Shown piece by piece: positions 14,609-36,495 of a stretch of DNA of 64,000 nucleotides. Position 1 is the first letter of the stretch; each line of letters starts with the position of its first letter. The notes under the pieces were generated by a model. That model searched no databases and was not told where the DNA came from. It worked only from the letters and a program-made list of their open reading frames with translations. The DNA is taken from positions 14,905 to 78,904 of the forward strand of contig NZ_JBNLBH010000020.1 in the NCBI RefSeq assembly GCF_050303215.1, read 5' to 3'. Position numbers and translations under genes: made by a program. This stretch comes from Haliangium sp050303215 (GTDB lineage Bacteria; Myxococcota_A; Polyangia; Haliangiales; Haliangiaceae).

Positions 14609-15933
14609 ATGGGCCCCATGCGCTGGACCCTCGACGCCGAGCACCCGCTGGGCAGCCGGCCCATCCGCCGCTTCGTGTGGCCCAACGGGCTGCGCCTGGT
14701 GCTGTGCTGCGATCCGTCGGCCCCGATCTTCTCGTATCAGACCTGGTTCCGGGTCGGCTCGAGCCACGAGCAGCCCGGCCGCACCGGCATGGCCCACTTC
14801 TTCGAGCACCTGATGTTCAACGAGACCGAGACCATGGGCCCGGGCGTGCTCGATCGGCTGATCGAGGAGACCGGGGGCGAAAACAACGCCGCGACCTGGA
14901 CCGACTGGACCTTCTATCAGACCAGCCTGCCGGCAGCCGAGCTCGAGCTGGCCGCGCGCATCGAGTCCGAGCGCATGCAGCACCTGGTGCTCGACGACAC
15001 CCAGATCGAGTCCGAGCGCGAGGTGGTGATCCACGAGCGCCTGGAGCGGGTCGAGGACGACGTGGACGGCTTCCTCGACGAGCGCCTGTACGAGCTGGCC
15101 TTCACCAAGCACCCGTACCGCTGGCCCACCATCGGCTGGATGGAGGACATCCGGAGCCTGAGCAAGGCCGACATCCACGACTTCTATCGCCACTTCTACG
15201 TGCCTGATCGGGCCACCATCGTGGTGGTCGGCGACGTGGACGAAGACGCCGCCCTGGCCACGATCGATCGCTACTACGGCGACATCCCGGCGGCGTCCCG
15301 GACCGACGCGGCGATCGCGGTGGAGCCCGAGCAAAACCGCGAACGCCGGCGCCGCTACACCCAGCCGGTGCAGGCCGAGCGGGTCCTGATCGGGTACAAG
15401 GTCCCGGGCCAGGGCGACCCCGACTGGCCGGTGCTGGAGTTCGTCGCCGCCATCCTGTGCGGCGGGCCGTCGACCCGGCTGTACCGGCGGCTGGTGGTCG
15501 AGCGCGAGCTGGCCACCTCGGTGGACGCGGCCACGATGCCGTTCCGCGACCCGTCCCTGCTCCGCATCGGGGTCAACCTCACCCGCCATCACGACACCGA
15601 CGCGGCCCTGGCCGCCCTCGACGAGGTGGTGGCCGAGCTGTGCGATCGCCTGGTGCCCGAGTCCGAGCTCGACAAGATCAAGAACTGCGTGGAGACCGAC
15701 TTCTGGGCCGCGCTCGAGGACTGCGACGGCCGCGCCGAGGCCCTCGGCCACTACGAGACCACCCTGGGCGACTTCCGACGCCTGTTCGACATCGCCGAGC
15801 GGCTCGCGGCCGTGACCGCCGAGGACCTGCGCCGGGTGTGCCGGCGCTACCTCCGCCCCGAGCACCGCACCGTGGTCACAGCCGCGCCCGGCGAGCAGGC
15901 CGAGGCGAGCCCGGACCGGACCGAGGTGGAGGC

Positions 15934-15937
<4 letters not shown>
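14609..15937 (+). CDS. M16 family zinc peptidase, catalytic member
   Basis: 442 aa (or 439 from the second Met). Predicted processing peptidase of the insulinase/MPP type. The inverted zinc motif HFFEH (H63, E66, H67) is complete, with the third ligand E143 about 75 residues on in VVIHERLERVED. The two homologous half-domains expected for a 45-50 kDa M16B subunit are present. It has no signal peptide, so it acts in the cytoplasm unless exported with a partner. The following gene encodes a homologue without the zinc motif, as in MPP alpha/beta and in bacterial paired M16B proteases, so the two probably form a heterodimer. Confidence 0.92.
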
Positions 15938-17224
<1,287 letters not shown>

Positions 17225-17232
<8 letters not shown>

Positions 17233-18511
17233 GGCCGTGGCCCGATTCGGACACTCGTCCGCCTGCGCTCACCCGCCCGGGGCAACGGCCGCCGCGCTGG
17301 CGCTGACCGCCGTGGTGGCCTTGGCCGCCGGCTGCCGTGAGCCCGACCGCGAGCGAGAGCGCGAGCGCACGAGCGCGACTGTGTCGATCGACAGCCTCGA
17401 GCTGGCCACCTGGAACCTGGCCTGGCTGCACGAGCGCAGCGGCCACGGCACGGTCAAGCGTGACGACGCCGACTACGCCCGGCTCGCCGCCTACGCCGCC
17501 CGCCTCGACGCCGACGTGATCGCGCTGCAGGAGGTGGCGAGCGAGGCCGCAGCCCGGCGCGTGTTCGACCCCGCGCTCTACGAGCTCGCCGTGTCCGCCC
17601 AGGGCGGGGCCCAGCGCACCGGCTTCGCCTACCGCCGGGGGCTGCCCGTCACCCGCCACCCCGACTACGACGCCCTCGACGTGGGCAGCCTCCGCGCCGG
17701 CACCGACATCACCGTGCACCTGGGCCGGCGCCGCCTGCGTCTGCTGGCCGTGCACCTCAAGTCTGGGTGCTGGGCCCACGCGCTGGGCCGCGGCCCGGCG
17801 TCGTGCAAGAAGCTGGCCCGCCAGGTCCCGCCCCTGGAGGCGTGGATCGACGACCGCGTGCGCGAAGGGGTCGCCTTCGCTGTGCTCGGCGACTTCAACC
17901 GCCGCCTCGATCTCGACGAGGCCATGTGGCGCGATCTCGACGACGGCGAGCCGACCGGCGCCGACCTCACCCTGATCACGGCCGGCCGGCGCTCGCGCTG
18001 CTGGGGCGGCCAGTACCCCGAGTACATCGACCACATCGTGCTCGACGCCCGCGCCGCGACCTGGCTGGTGCCGACGTCGTTCGAGCAGCTCGTGTACGAC
18101 GAGACCGACGAACGGTCCCGCGACCGGCTGTCCGATCACTGCCCGATCTCGATCCGCTTGCAGCCCGGCGGCGAGCTCGCCGCACAGGTCGAGCCGGGCG
18201 CCGGGGCCGACCCGAGCGCCGACCCGAGCGGAGCAGGCCCGAGCGCCAGCAAAACCGACAACGTCGCCAAGGGGATCGAGCTCGACCAGGTACCGCCCGG
18301 CGACCGCAGCACGGCAGCCGAGCCCGCGCCACCCCCGCGCGGCGGACCCATCAAGGGCAACGTATCCTCCGATGGGCGCAAGCTGTACCACCTGCCCTCG
18401 TGTCCGAGTTACGCCCGTGTGCGCATCGACCCCGACAAGGGTGAACGAAGCTTCGCCACCGAGGCCGAAGCCCGTGCCGCCGGCTTCCGCAAGGCCCGCA
18501 ACTGCCCGTAA
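17225..18511 (+). CDS. Endonuclease/exonuclease/phosphatase-fold lipoprotein with C-terminal sunset-like domain
   Basis: 428 aa. The signal peptide ends in LAAGC (C37), so probably a lipoprotein. The core is the Mg-dependent EEP nuclease fold: ATWNLAWLH, the metal glutamate in IALQEVAS, GDFN, and SDH at the end. A Pro/Ala-rich linker of about 60 residues leads to a small C-terminal domain with IKGN, LYHLPSCPSYARV and ATEAEARAAGFRKA. This pattern is shared with the sunset/Ada-like zinc modules found at the ends of secreted nucleases. Its role may be nucleic-acid scavenging or competition outside the cell. The 8-bp overlap with the M16 partner gene indicates one operon, which is unusual company for a nuclease. 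Confidence 0.85.
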
Positions 18512-18797
18512 CCAGCGGCCACACCACCCCGCCGGCTACTGCATCCGCCACTCCCGCGCCCGCCCGCGTTGCGTTCGACAACGTGATGGAACGGCCGAGC
18601 CAATACCGGGCCATCACCGCCGATGGCGGCCACGTGCCGCGTTCCCAAACTGCGACACGCGCGCTCGTGAGCGTCCCCACGGCTCTGACGCAGCGCGCAA
18701 TGACGGCACGGGCCGTGCACTTCATCGCTGCGTCCGCGCGGCGGCCGCGACCTGCGCGCCACCGTATCGGACTCACCTCACACAGGAGGCAAACTCA

Positions 18798-18953
18798 ATG
18801 AACGAAACCACCATCGCGAGTCTCTCGGTGTCCCTGGGCCAGACCATGTCCATGGCCGACAACCGCCCGCGTCGCTCCGACCCACGCGCGTCGATCGATC
18901 CCGGCGCATGGCTGGTCCAGTCGCTGCGCCGCTTCGCCGACCGGTTTTGGTAG
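18798..18953 (+). CDS. Small 51-aa protein, unknown
   Basis: 51 aa, starting with a strong ribosome site (AGGAGG, 8 bases before the ATG). The N-terminal half is Ser/Thr-rich, the middle is charged (NRPRRSDPR), and the C-terminus PGAWLVQSLRRFADRFW can form an amphipathic helix with two tryptophans. No relative is recognised. It lies 215 bp upstream of the large kinase gene on the same strand. It could be a peptide signal, a small regulatory partner or a RiPP-like precursor, but no maturation enzyme is nearby. The good ribosome site against otherwise SD-poor surroundings is the main reason to call it. Confidence 0.5.
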   Translation: MNETTIASLSVSLGQTMSMADNRPRRSDPRASIDPGAWLVQSLRRFADRFW

Positions 18954-19168
18954 CGCGCTCGGCGCAGTCGGCGAGGGCGCCACGCGCGTGTGACCACCCG
19001 CAAGTGAACGTGTCCCAATCCGCTTGGACGTGCCACGGGACACGTCCAGCACCGGCGTCGGCGCCGGCGCCGATCCATGCTCCCGTCGAGAACGCAGATA
19101 TTTCACGACATTCGAGCTGAACCGAACGCGGCCCCGGGGCTGGCCTTGCGCTTGCACGATCGGGCCGG

Positions 19169-22549
<3,381 letters not shown>

Positions 22550-22551
22550 GC

Positions 22552-23433
<882 letters not shown>

Positions 23434-23677
23434 GGCCCGACCATGGCCGCAGCGCCCGGTCGCCGTCAAGCGCCGGCCGCGCCGCGATGACGGTGCGCGG
23501 CCGAGCGGGCCGTCCCAAGCTGCGATGTCTCAGCGCTCACGCGAGGCTGGCCACGGCGGCGACGAGCGCGGCCCATGAACCCCATCCGCGCAAGCGTTGC
23601 CGAGCCCGCGGCCGCGTGCGCAGCCGATGCCGGCCCGAGCGTTCGCTTGGGCGGGCATGCCGGACACGGCGTCGAGA

Positions 23678-24142
23678 TCAGCTCGGGTAGGTGCCGATCA
23701 CCTTCTTGCCCCAGGCGTGCACCCGATGGGGCCAGGCCGGGTGATCGAGGAACATCAGCGGGCACTGGCCAGGCACCACCGCGATGTCGTGGGCCTCGCA
23801 CAGGACCACGGCCTCGTCCGAGAACGAGCCGATGCCGGCCCCGCGGTGCAGCCAGACCCGGGTAATACCGGCCTCGATGCAGTCGCGGATGACGCGCATG
23901 GCCCCGTCGGCCGGGGTCATGATGAACGCGGCGTCGACCGGCTCGGGGATGTCCTGAACCCGCGCGTGGCAGGTCTTCCCGCCGATCTCGTGGGCGTGGT
24001 GGTTCACGGGCACGACGTCGTAGCCGCGCTCCATGAACTCCTTGGCCACCGCTCGGCTGAAGTCCTTGGGGTTGGTGGACAGGCCGACGAAGGCGATTCG
24101 CTTGCAGGCGAGGAAGTCACTGATGGTCTCGTGCGTGGTCAT
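23678..24142 (-). CDS. CoA-binding domain protein
   Basis: 154 aa from the ATG at 24142. Single-domain protein of the succinyl-CoA-synthetase-alpha-type CoA-binding fold (COG1832-like): AFVGLSTNPKDFSRAVAKEF forms the Rossmann-like phosphate loop, VVPVNHHAHEIGGK follows, and VWLHRGAGIGSFSDEA and GQCPLMFLDH are the family's conserved C-terminal motifs. The function of these small proteins is not settled; a role as a CoA or nucleotide sensor is likely. Larger readings extend upstream into the divergent propeller gene's region and are not supported. Confidence 0.88.
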   Translation of the reverse strand: MTTHETISDFLACKRIAFVGLSTNPKDFSRAVAKEFMERGYDVVPVNHHAHEIGGKTCHARVQDIPEPVDAAFIMTPADGAMRVIRDCIEAGITRVWLHRGAGIGSFSDEAVVLCEAHDIAVVPGQCPLMFLDHPAWPHRVHAWGKKVIGTYPS

Positions 24143-24305
24143 GGTTGCCTCCGTGAGGTGCGCTCGAAGCGCTGGTGAGGCGGCCGATCGTCGCGCCGCC
24201 GCGGTAGAGTCATGCATAGGGCGCGCCAACGGGTCGTCGCCGCCGCGACCCAACACCGCACCGCGCGGCTCGCTCCGTGCTCGCGACGACCGCGACGAGC
24301 GCGTT

Positions 24306-25388
24306 ATGCTGGCCGCGATGCGCCACACGCCCTTGCCCTTGCCACAGATCTGGTCCGTCGATCTGCCCTGGTTCTTCATGGCCATCTTCCCGCCCATCGC
24401 CCGTGGGGATCGGGTGGTGGCCCGGTGCGGGGCCAAGCTGGTATGCGTGCGCGCGGACGATGGCCACATCGAGTGGACCGCCGAGGTCGATCCCGACCGC
24501 GGAATGGGCGCCTACTTCCTGACCCACGAGGGCGACTGGCTCACCGATCGAGCCCGCCTGCCGCCGCGCTGCCTGGGCACGCTGCTGTGCCTCGACGAGC
24601 GCGGGGCCGAGCGCTGGCAGCGCGACCTCGACACCATGATCGCGCTCGCCGGCGCGAGCGTGCGCGGGGACCGACTGGGCGTGCTGAGCCTGGATGAGAC
24701 CGGGCAGGCGCCCACGATGCTGTACCGGGTCGCCCTGGCCGACGGCGCGCTCGACTCGACGGTGACCCTGACCTGGCCGGCCGACGCGCTGATGCCCACG
24801 GACGAGGGCTGGCTGGTCCGCAGCCACCGCACCGGCGCGGGCACGCCGGGGCTGTACCGGATGGACCCGGACGGAGTCGTGGTCGCCGAGCCCGTGATCG
24901 CCGAGCCCGTGATCGAGTTGGCCCGGGCCGGCGCCGTTACCGCCGAGGCGACGCTCATGGCCGTGGTCCGCGTCGACGACGCGCACGAGCTGCGGGTCCT
25001 GGACGCGCGTTCCCTGGCGCCGAAGTGGTCGTGCCCGCTGGGATCGGCGGCGGCGGCGCTGGATGCGGACACCGGCGACACCGTGTTCCACATCGACGGC
25101 GAGGATGGCGGCAGCGCGGTGGTGGCGCGCGACGCCGGTACCGGGGCGACGCGGTGGCGCAGCCCGGCGATCCAGGTCCCGCCCAAGCACGTGTCCAGCA
25201 TCGCGGCCTGCGGTCCGGTGCTCATCTGCAACCACCGCCAGGGCCAGGTGCTGCTGGCGAGCTCGGACGGCCGCGTCATCGGCGAGGCCGTGGGCTCGTA
25301 CGGGCCGGCGCTGCGGACCGGCGATCGCCTCTATCTGAGTCGCCCGGGCGCGCTGGTGTGCATATCCGTGGCCGAGTTGGCCGGCTGA
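24306..25388 (+). CDS. PQQ-like beta-propeller protein
   Basis: 360 aa from 24306 (a second Met at 24318 is equally possible). Repeated blades of the form D-x-W with VRADDGHIEWTAEVD, RDAGTGATRWRSPA and RLYLSRPGALVCI match PQQ-like/quinoprotein-type propellers. Such folds act as scaffolds (as in BamB) or bind cofactors in dehydrogenases; the catalytic residues of quinoprotein dehydrogenases are not evident. No signal peptide is clear, so it is probably cytoplasmic. It is divergent from the CoA-binding gene and ends 18 bp from the convergent CBS-domain gene. Confidence 0.8.
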   Translation: MLAAMRHTPLPLPQIWSVDLPWFFMAIFPPIARGDRVVARCGAKLVCVRADDGHIEWTAEVDPDRGMGAYFLTHEGDWLTDRARLPPRCLGTLLCLDERGAERWQRDLDTMIALAGASVRGDRLGVLSLDETGQAPTMLYRVALADGALDSTVTLTWPADALMPTDEGWLVRSHRTGAGTPGLYRMDPDGVVVAEPVIAEPVIELARAGAVTAEATLMAVVRVDDAHELRVLDARSLAPKWSCPLGSAAAALDADTGDTVFHIDGEDGGSAVVARDAGTGATRWRSPAIQVPPKHVSSIAACGPVLICNHRQGQVLLASSDGRVIGEAVGSYGPALRTGDRLYLSRPGALVCISVAELAG

Positions 25389-25406
25389 GCGCAGGCGCCG
25401 AGGAGG

Positions 25407-26189
25407 TCAGTCGCTGGCGGCCTTGGCAAAGTCGAGGCCGCTGAGGATGCCGACCATGTCGCGGTTCTTGCACGCGATGATGCGGCGCACGCGCATGGCG
25501 GCGGCCTGGGCCGCGGCGCGGTGCATGCGGGTGTCCTCGGGCATACACACGATGGCCGCGTCCATGGCCTCCTCGGTCGGGGTGTCGCGGGCCAGGTCGC
25601 GCGCGGCCAGGGCCTGACGCTGGGTGAACACCCCCACCGGCCAGTCGTCCTCGACCACCACCACGCCGCTCACACGCGCCTTCTCCAGCCGCTCGGTGGC
25701 CATCCACACCGGCTCAGTGGAGCGGATGGTGAAGATGGGCTTGGACATGAACTCGCTGATGGGGTTGTTCATGCGCTTGTCTTCGATCGCGCGCATCACG
25801 TCCTTGGTGCTGAGCACGCCGACCGGCCTGGGTCCGTCCGCGACGATGACCCGGTGGATGTTGCGCCGAGCCATCAGCCGACCGGCCGCGGCCACGGTGT
25901 CCTCGGCCGTGACCGTGACGACGTCGCGGGTCATGACCTCGGACACCGGCTGCGCGGGCAAGGTGAGCAGGGCCGCACCCCGCCGCATCCCGGCCTGCCA
26001 GCGGCCCACGCGGAGCAGATCCGAGCGCGAGATCACGCCTACCAGAGCGTTTTCGGGATCGGTCACGGCCAGGCTGGAGATGGCCAGGGCCTTGAGGCGG
26101 GCGCGGGCGTCCTCGAGGGTGGCGTCGGGCGAGATGGTCTCGACCGGGGCGCTCATGAACAAGCTCACGGGCATGGCGAAGTTGGGCAC
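25407..26189 (-). CDS. Four-CBS-domain protein
   Basis: 260 aa from the GTG at 26189. AGGAG lies 5 bases upstream, which makes this start better than the internal ATG five residues later. It holds only CBS motifs, two pairs: FMSAPVETISPDA with GVISRSDL; VMTRDVVTVTAEDTV with GVLSTKDV; FMSKPIFTIRSTEP with GVFTQRQA; and CMPEDTRMHRA with GILSGLDF. CBS pairs bind adenosyl ligands such as AMP, ATP or SAM and act as energy or ligand sensors for a partner protein. No catalytic domain is present. It is followed upstream by clpA on the same strand and may be cotranscribed with clpS-clpA. Confidence 0.88.
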   Translation of the reverse strand: MPNFAMPVSLFMSAPVETISPDATLEDARARLKALAISSLAVTDPENALVGVISRSDLLRVGRWQAGMRRGAALLTLPAQPVSEVMTRDVVTVTAEDTVAAAGRLMARRNIHRVIVADGPRPVGVLSTKDVMRAIEDKRMNNPISEFMSKPIFTIRSTEPVWMATERLEKARVSGVVVVEDDWPVGVFTQRQALAARDLARDTPTEEAMDAAIVCMPEDTRMHRAAAQAAAMRVRRIIACKNRDMVGILSGLDFAKAASD

Positions 26190-26281
26190 GAAGTCTCCTT
26201 GAAGTGACGACCGGAGGCCGCACCCCAGCTCCCGCTGGAGGCCACGGTCCCGGCGCCGCCTGGTGGGAAGGGATGCTGGGC

Positions 26282-28696
<2,415 letters not shown>

Positions 28697-28700
28697 GGCT

Positions 28701-29045
28701 TCACTCGGTCGGCTCCAGGCTGCACTGCAGGGGATACTCGTGCGCCTGGGCCAGGTTCATGGTCTTGGCGACCTTGGTTTCGGCCACCTCATGGGTGTAG
28801 ATACCGGCGATCCCAACGCCGTTGTTGTGCACGTGCATCATCACCTGCACGGCCTCGTTCTCAGACTTCTGGAAGACGCTCTGCAGGATCCACACGACGA
28901 ACTCCTTAGTGGTGTAGTCGTCGTTGTGCAAGAGCACCTTGTACATGGGGGGCTTCTTGGTTCGAGTGCGCTCCTTGAGCGCCAGGCCCCGCTCCTCTTT
29001 GCGGCGTGGGCCTCTCTTGCCAGGTTCGTCAGATGACATGCGCAT
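28701..29045 (-). CDS. clpS: ClpS adaptor protein
   Basis: 114 aa (or 112 from the Met at 29039). Adaptor that hands N-end-rule substrates to ClpA. Key features are present: YKVLLHNDDYTTKEFVV, the segment holding the hydrophobic N-degron pocket, followed by MMHVHNNGVGIAGIYTHEVAETK, where VHNNG is typically VHxxG. The basic N-terminal 30 residues (KRGPRRKEERG) match the flexible arm that interacts with ClpA. First gene of the clpS-clpA unit. Confidence 0.96.
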   Translation of the reverse strand: MRMSSDEPGKRGPRRKEERGLALKERTRTKKPPMYKVLLHNDDYTTKEFVVWILQSVFQKSENEAVQVMMHVHNNGVGIAGIYTHEVAETKVAKTMNLAQAHEYPLQCSLEPTE

Positions 29046-29362
29046 GGTGTTCGTGTCGGAGACTATACGGGGTTCGTGTCAGAAGAGCTTGGCCACTGAC
29101 TGTGCCGGTGGCAAGCATCCGAGCCTCGGTCCGACCGGTGTCATCGGCGCTGGACCGGGCTCGGTGTGGCCGCGCTCGCCGAGCAACCCGAGCGGCGTGG
29201 CGGTGGCCACCCGGTGAGGCAGTGAGTACACTCGATCGGAGCCACGACCGTCATGATCGTCTGATTGGTTTCGGCGGCTTTATCGGCTTTGACGCTGAGC
29301 GTCAGGCCAGGCCCCGGGTGCGGACGCTGGACCGGGCTCAGCCGGGACACTACACTGCGCCC

Positions 29363-30805
<1,443 letters not shown>

Positions 30806-30841
30806 GCTGCCTCGCCGCTCGCGCTCACGGGCTGCTCGATC

Positions 30842-32368
30842 ATGCGCATCGCCGTCATCGGGGCTGGGATCTCGGGCATCACCGCGGCCCGGTCGCTGAT
30901 GCAGTGTGGACACGAGGTGGTCGTGTTCGAGCGCCTCTCCGAGCTGGGCGGGGTGTGGACCCGAGCGTACCCAGAGGTGCGGCTCCAGAACCAGGCCGCG
31001 CAGTATCGGCTGAGCGACTTCGACTGGCCGTTCACGCCTGACTCCAACCCCACCGGGGATCAGGTCTCGCGCTATTGGCACGCGGTGGTGGAGCGCTTCG
31101 GCATCGACGTGCGGCTCGCGCATACGATCGTACGCATGGACGAGCATATGGACGAGCACGGCGACGGCTGGCAGCTCGTCTGTGAGCACCCGGGCGGCCG
31201 TGAGGAGTACCGCTTCGACTTCGTGGTGGTCGCCACCGGCCACTTCAGCGAGGGCAAGCGGCGCCTGCGCCTGCCCGGCGAGGAGGGCTTCACCGGCCAG
31301 GTGGTCACCGAGCGCGAGATCGACGACCTCGAGGTGTTGCGCGGTCGCCGGGTCGCCGTGATCGGCTTCGGCAAGAGCGCCGTGGACATGGCCGCCTTCG
31401 CCGCCGAGCGCGGCGCCCAGGTCCACCACGTGTTCCGCGAGGCACGCTGGCTGGTCCCCATCCGCATCTTCGGCGTCCATTACAGCACGCTGCTGTTCTC
31501 GCGCGTAAACACGGCCATGAACCCGTGCTGGGTTCAGCCCACGGCCGGACAGCGCTTCTTGCACCAACGCCTGCGGCCGCTGGTGCGCGGCTTCTGGCGG
31601 ATGGTGGGGGGCTCGGTCCGGCTCCAAAACGGTATCCACCCGCTGTGGCGCGATCGCGCGGTGCGAGAGCGACTGCGCGCGCTGCTGCCCCGCGACAGCT
31701 TCGACTATCAGATCCGCGCCGGCACCGCCCTGGCACCGCCCGCGTACTTCCCGGCCGTGGTCGCGGGCCGGATCATCCCCTACCGCGGTACTCCGGGCCA
31801 CTTCGAGGCCGACGCCCTCGTGCTCGACGACGGCCGCCGCATTCCCTGCGACCTGGTGGTGGCCGCGATGGGCAACCGATCGCCGCGCTTCCCCTTCTTG
31901 CCCGATCCCTATCGCGCCCTGCTCGAAGCCGATGACGACGGGGTCCAGCTCTATCGCCACTTGCTCCACCCCCGCGTCCCGCGCCTGGCCTTCGCCGGCT
32001 TCAACCACGGCGCCCTGCACGTGGCCGCGGTCGAGATCGCCATGCTGTGGCTGTCGGCGTACCTGCGCGGCGATCTCCGCCTGCCCCCGGTCGCGCACAT
32101 GGAGCGCTGCATCGAACAGATCAAGGCCTGGAAGCGCGAACACATGCTGTTCGAGCCCGCCCGCGCCTGCACCGTGAACGCGCGCTTCCAGCACTACGCC
32201 GATGTGATGCTGCGCGAGCTGGGCCTGAACCCGTACCGCAAGCGCGGCCTGCGGGCCGAGCTCTTCGAAGGCTACGGCGCCGCCGACTACGGCGGCCTCA
32301 TCGAGGAGTACGAGCAGGCCCGGCGCGCGCGTGCGCGGCCCTTCGAGCCTTTGCCCCTGTGTACGTAG
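30842..32368 (+). CDS. Flavin-containing monooxygenase-like protein
   Basis: 508 aa. FAD-binding motif at the N-terminus (IAVIGAGISGITAARSL) and a second nucleotide motif (AVIGFGKSAVDMA, about 178) for NAD(P)H. The ATG(H)/LPG region matches the FMO/Baeyer-Villiger superfamily, including the start of the FxGxxxH-type fingerprint, but here it reads GFTGQVVTEREI, so the usual His is replaced. It may therefore oxygenate an unusual substrate or have a changed mechanism. A downstream propeller gene is convergent. No substrate evidence is available. Confidence 0.8.
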   Translation: MRIAVIGAGISGITAARSLMQCGHEVVVFERLSELGGVWTRAYPEVRLQNQAAQYRLSDFDWPFTPDSNPTGDQVSRYWHAVVERFGIDVRLAHTIVRMDEHMDEHGDGWQLVCEHPGGREEYRFDFVVVATGHFSEGKRRLRLPGEEGFTGQVVTEREIDDLEVLRGRRVAVIGFGKSAVDMAAFAAERGAQVHHVFREARWLVPIRIFGVHYSTLLFSRVNTAMNPCWVQPTAGQRFLHQRLRPLVRGFWRMVGGSVRLQNGIHPLWRDRAVRERLRALLPRDSFDYQIRAGTALAPPAYFPAVVAGRIIPYRGTPGHFEADALVLDDGRRIPCDLVVAAMGNRSPRFPFLPDPYRALLEADDDGVQLYRHLLHPRVPRLAFAGFNHGALHVAAVEIAMLWLSAYLRGDLRLPPVAHMERCIEQIKAWKREHMLFEPARACTVNARFQHYADVMLRELGLNPYRKRGLRAELFEGYGAADYGGLIEEYEQARRARARPFEPLPLCT

Positions 32369-32378
32369 CAGGCGACGG

Positions 32379-33866
32379 CTACAGCGCGCCCGTCGTGGCC
32401 GCGACCACCTCGCCGACCCCGCGCCCCTCGCGCAGGCGGACCAGGCCGCCCTCGGTCGCCAGCCACGTGCGCTCGCCGAAGCGGGCCAGCGCGTGCACGC
32501 AGGGGTGAGGCAGCGCGCGCACCACCGCCGTGACCGCTCCGGCCTCGACCCGGGCCGCCCCCTGCTGGGTCCCGACCCACAGCCCGCCGTCCATCACCCG
32601 GGCGCGCAACAGCCAGTGATCGGGCAGGCCCGTGATGGCCCGGGCCTGGCCGACCCGCGGCCGACCCTCGGCGTCGAGCGGCACGGCCACCAGGCCGTGG
32701 CGGAAGCTGGCCGCGTAGAGCACGCCATCGGCCCCCACGGCCACATCCATGACCCAGCTCGTGGGCATCCCGCCCGCACGGTCGAAGACCTCGAAGGCGC
32801 CGTCCGCGAAGCGGATCACGCCCCGATCCTCGGACGCCATCCACACCGCCCCGGCGCCCGCGCTCACCTTCTGCACCGCGCGCGACCCGCCCGGCAGCCA
32901 GTACTGGCGCCGGCGCAGGCGCAGGCCCTGAGCGTCGCGTCGCGCCAGCGGGATCTGCCACAGCGTGGCCGGCGTGGTGGCATAGAGCATGTCGCCAGCC
33001 ACGGCCAGACCGTTGACGCCGCGAGCGCTCACGAAGTCCACCTTGGAAAACTCCCGGCCGTCGCGCGAGTGATACAGGCCGCTGTTGGCGGCCACGTAGA
33101 GCCCGGCGGGCGTGGCGACGAGGTCATTGATCATGCGGAACGGGGTAGCCAGGCGACGGAAGCCGGCGCCGTCGCTGACACATAGGCCCTCGTCGAAGCT
33201 ACCCAGGTACAGGCGTCCGCTGAAGTCGGCCATGGCCATGATGTGATTCGAGCACACCTGGCCCTGGGGCGTGAGCCGGCGCCGGGTCTCGGACTGCTCT
33301 GCGGGCCCGGCCCGGCCCACCAGCCACAGCCCGGCCCCGGCGGTGCCCACCAGATCGGCGCCCACGATGGGTTCGCGAGCGGTGACCCGGGCATCCTCGA
33401 AGCGGGAGCCCACGGCCGGGACCGGAGCCGCCACCACCGGCGCGGACGCGCACCGAAACCGGCCCTGGTCGAGCCGACAGCGGTGCGAACGGGTCCGCAC
33501 CTCGACCTGCCCGGCCTCCGCCTGGACCTCGTAGACGTGGATCTCGGCCAACCCGTCGGCGTTGGTGTACAGCCGCGACCGGACCCCCGACGGCAGCTCG
33601 TAGACCTCGAGTCCGCCCCGGGTCGCCACCCAGGCCACCCCCGCGTCCACGGCGATGTCCTCGACGTAGCCGGTGTTGGTGACGATATCGTCCACGGCGA
33701 CGAGCTCGTCCCCGGTGGGCGCAGCGCTGGGCTCGGCCTGGGCGCGCCCCAGCCCAGGTACGGGCGCGAGGCCGCCCGGCCCCAGCAGCGAGTCCACCAC
33801 CGCGGGCGTAATCCCCGAACACAGCAGGAACATCCATAAGGAACAAGCAAAGGGTCCACGACGCAT
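32379..33866 (-). CDS. Secreted beta-propeller protein
   Basis: 495 aa. The start at 33866 is chosen because AGGAG lies 6 bases upstream. An export signal (ACSLWMFLLCSGITPA) is followed by repeated blades with W-x-A-T and L/V-x-G-S-F patterns (VEDIAVDAGVAWVATRGGLE, LYVAANSGLYHSRDG, RTWLATEGGLVRLREG), as in two-component-regulator-type propellers that sense or scaffold outside the cytoplasm. No other domain is seen. It lies 98 bp downstream of the VIT/vWA gene on the same strand, so the two are probably one unit, convergent with the monooxygenase. Confidence 0.8.
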   Translation of the reverse strand: MRRGPFACSLWMFLLCSGITPAVVDSLLGPGGLAPVPGLGRAQAEPSAAPTGDELVAVDDIVTNTGYVEDIAVDAGVAWVATRGGLEVYELPSGVRSRLYTNADGLAEIHVYEVQAEAGQVEVRTRSHRCRLDQGRFRCASAPVVAAPVPAVGSRFEDARVTAREPIVGADLVGTAGAGLWLVGRAGPAEQSETRRRLTPQGQVCSNHIMAMADFSGRLYLGSFDEGLCVSDGAGFRRLATPFRMINDLVATPAGLYVAANSGLYHSRDGREFSKVDFVSARGVNGLAVAGDMLYATTPATLWQIPLARRDAQGLRLRRRQYWLPGGSRAVQKVSAGAGAVWMASEDRGVIRFADGAFEVFDRAGGMPTSWVMDVAVGADGVLYAASFRHGLVAVPLDAEGRPRVGQARAITGLPDHWLLRARVMDGGLWVGTQQGAARVEAGAVTAVVRALPHPCVHALARFGERTWLATEGGLVRLREGRGVGEVVAATTGAL

Positions 33867-33964
33867 GGCGGTCTCCTGTATCATCATCGGTGGTCGGATT
33901 CGGTGGTCGGATTCGGTTGGTGAGTTGGCTGCTTCGGACAGTCGGACTTGGCAGGCCGGGCTGC

Positions 33965-36337
<2,373 letters not shown>

Positions 36338-36495
36338 GGCGAACCTCCTTGCCCGCTGTTTACGCAAGCGCCGCGCCAAGTGCAGACTCCCTGTGATCTC
36401 GAGAAGTTACATGCCACTGATGGAGGCGTGTGGCAGCCGGCACACGGCCGTTGTGTCGGCCCGCACGGCCACGGATGAGGCCGTGACCGTCCCGG

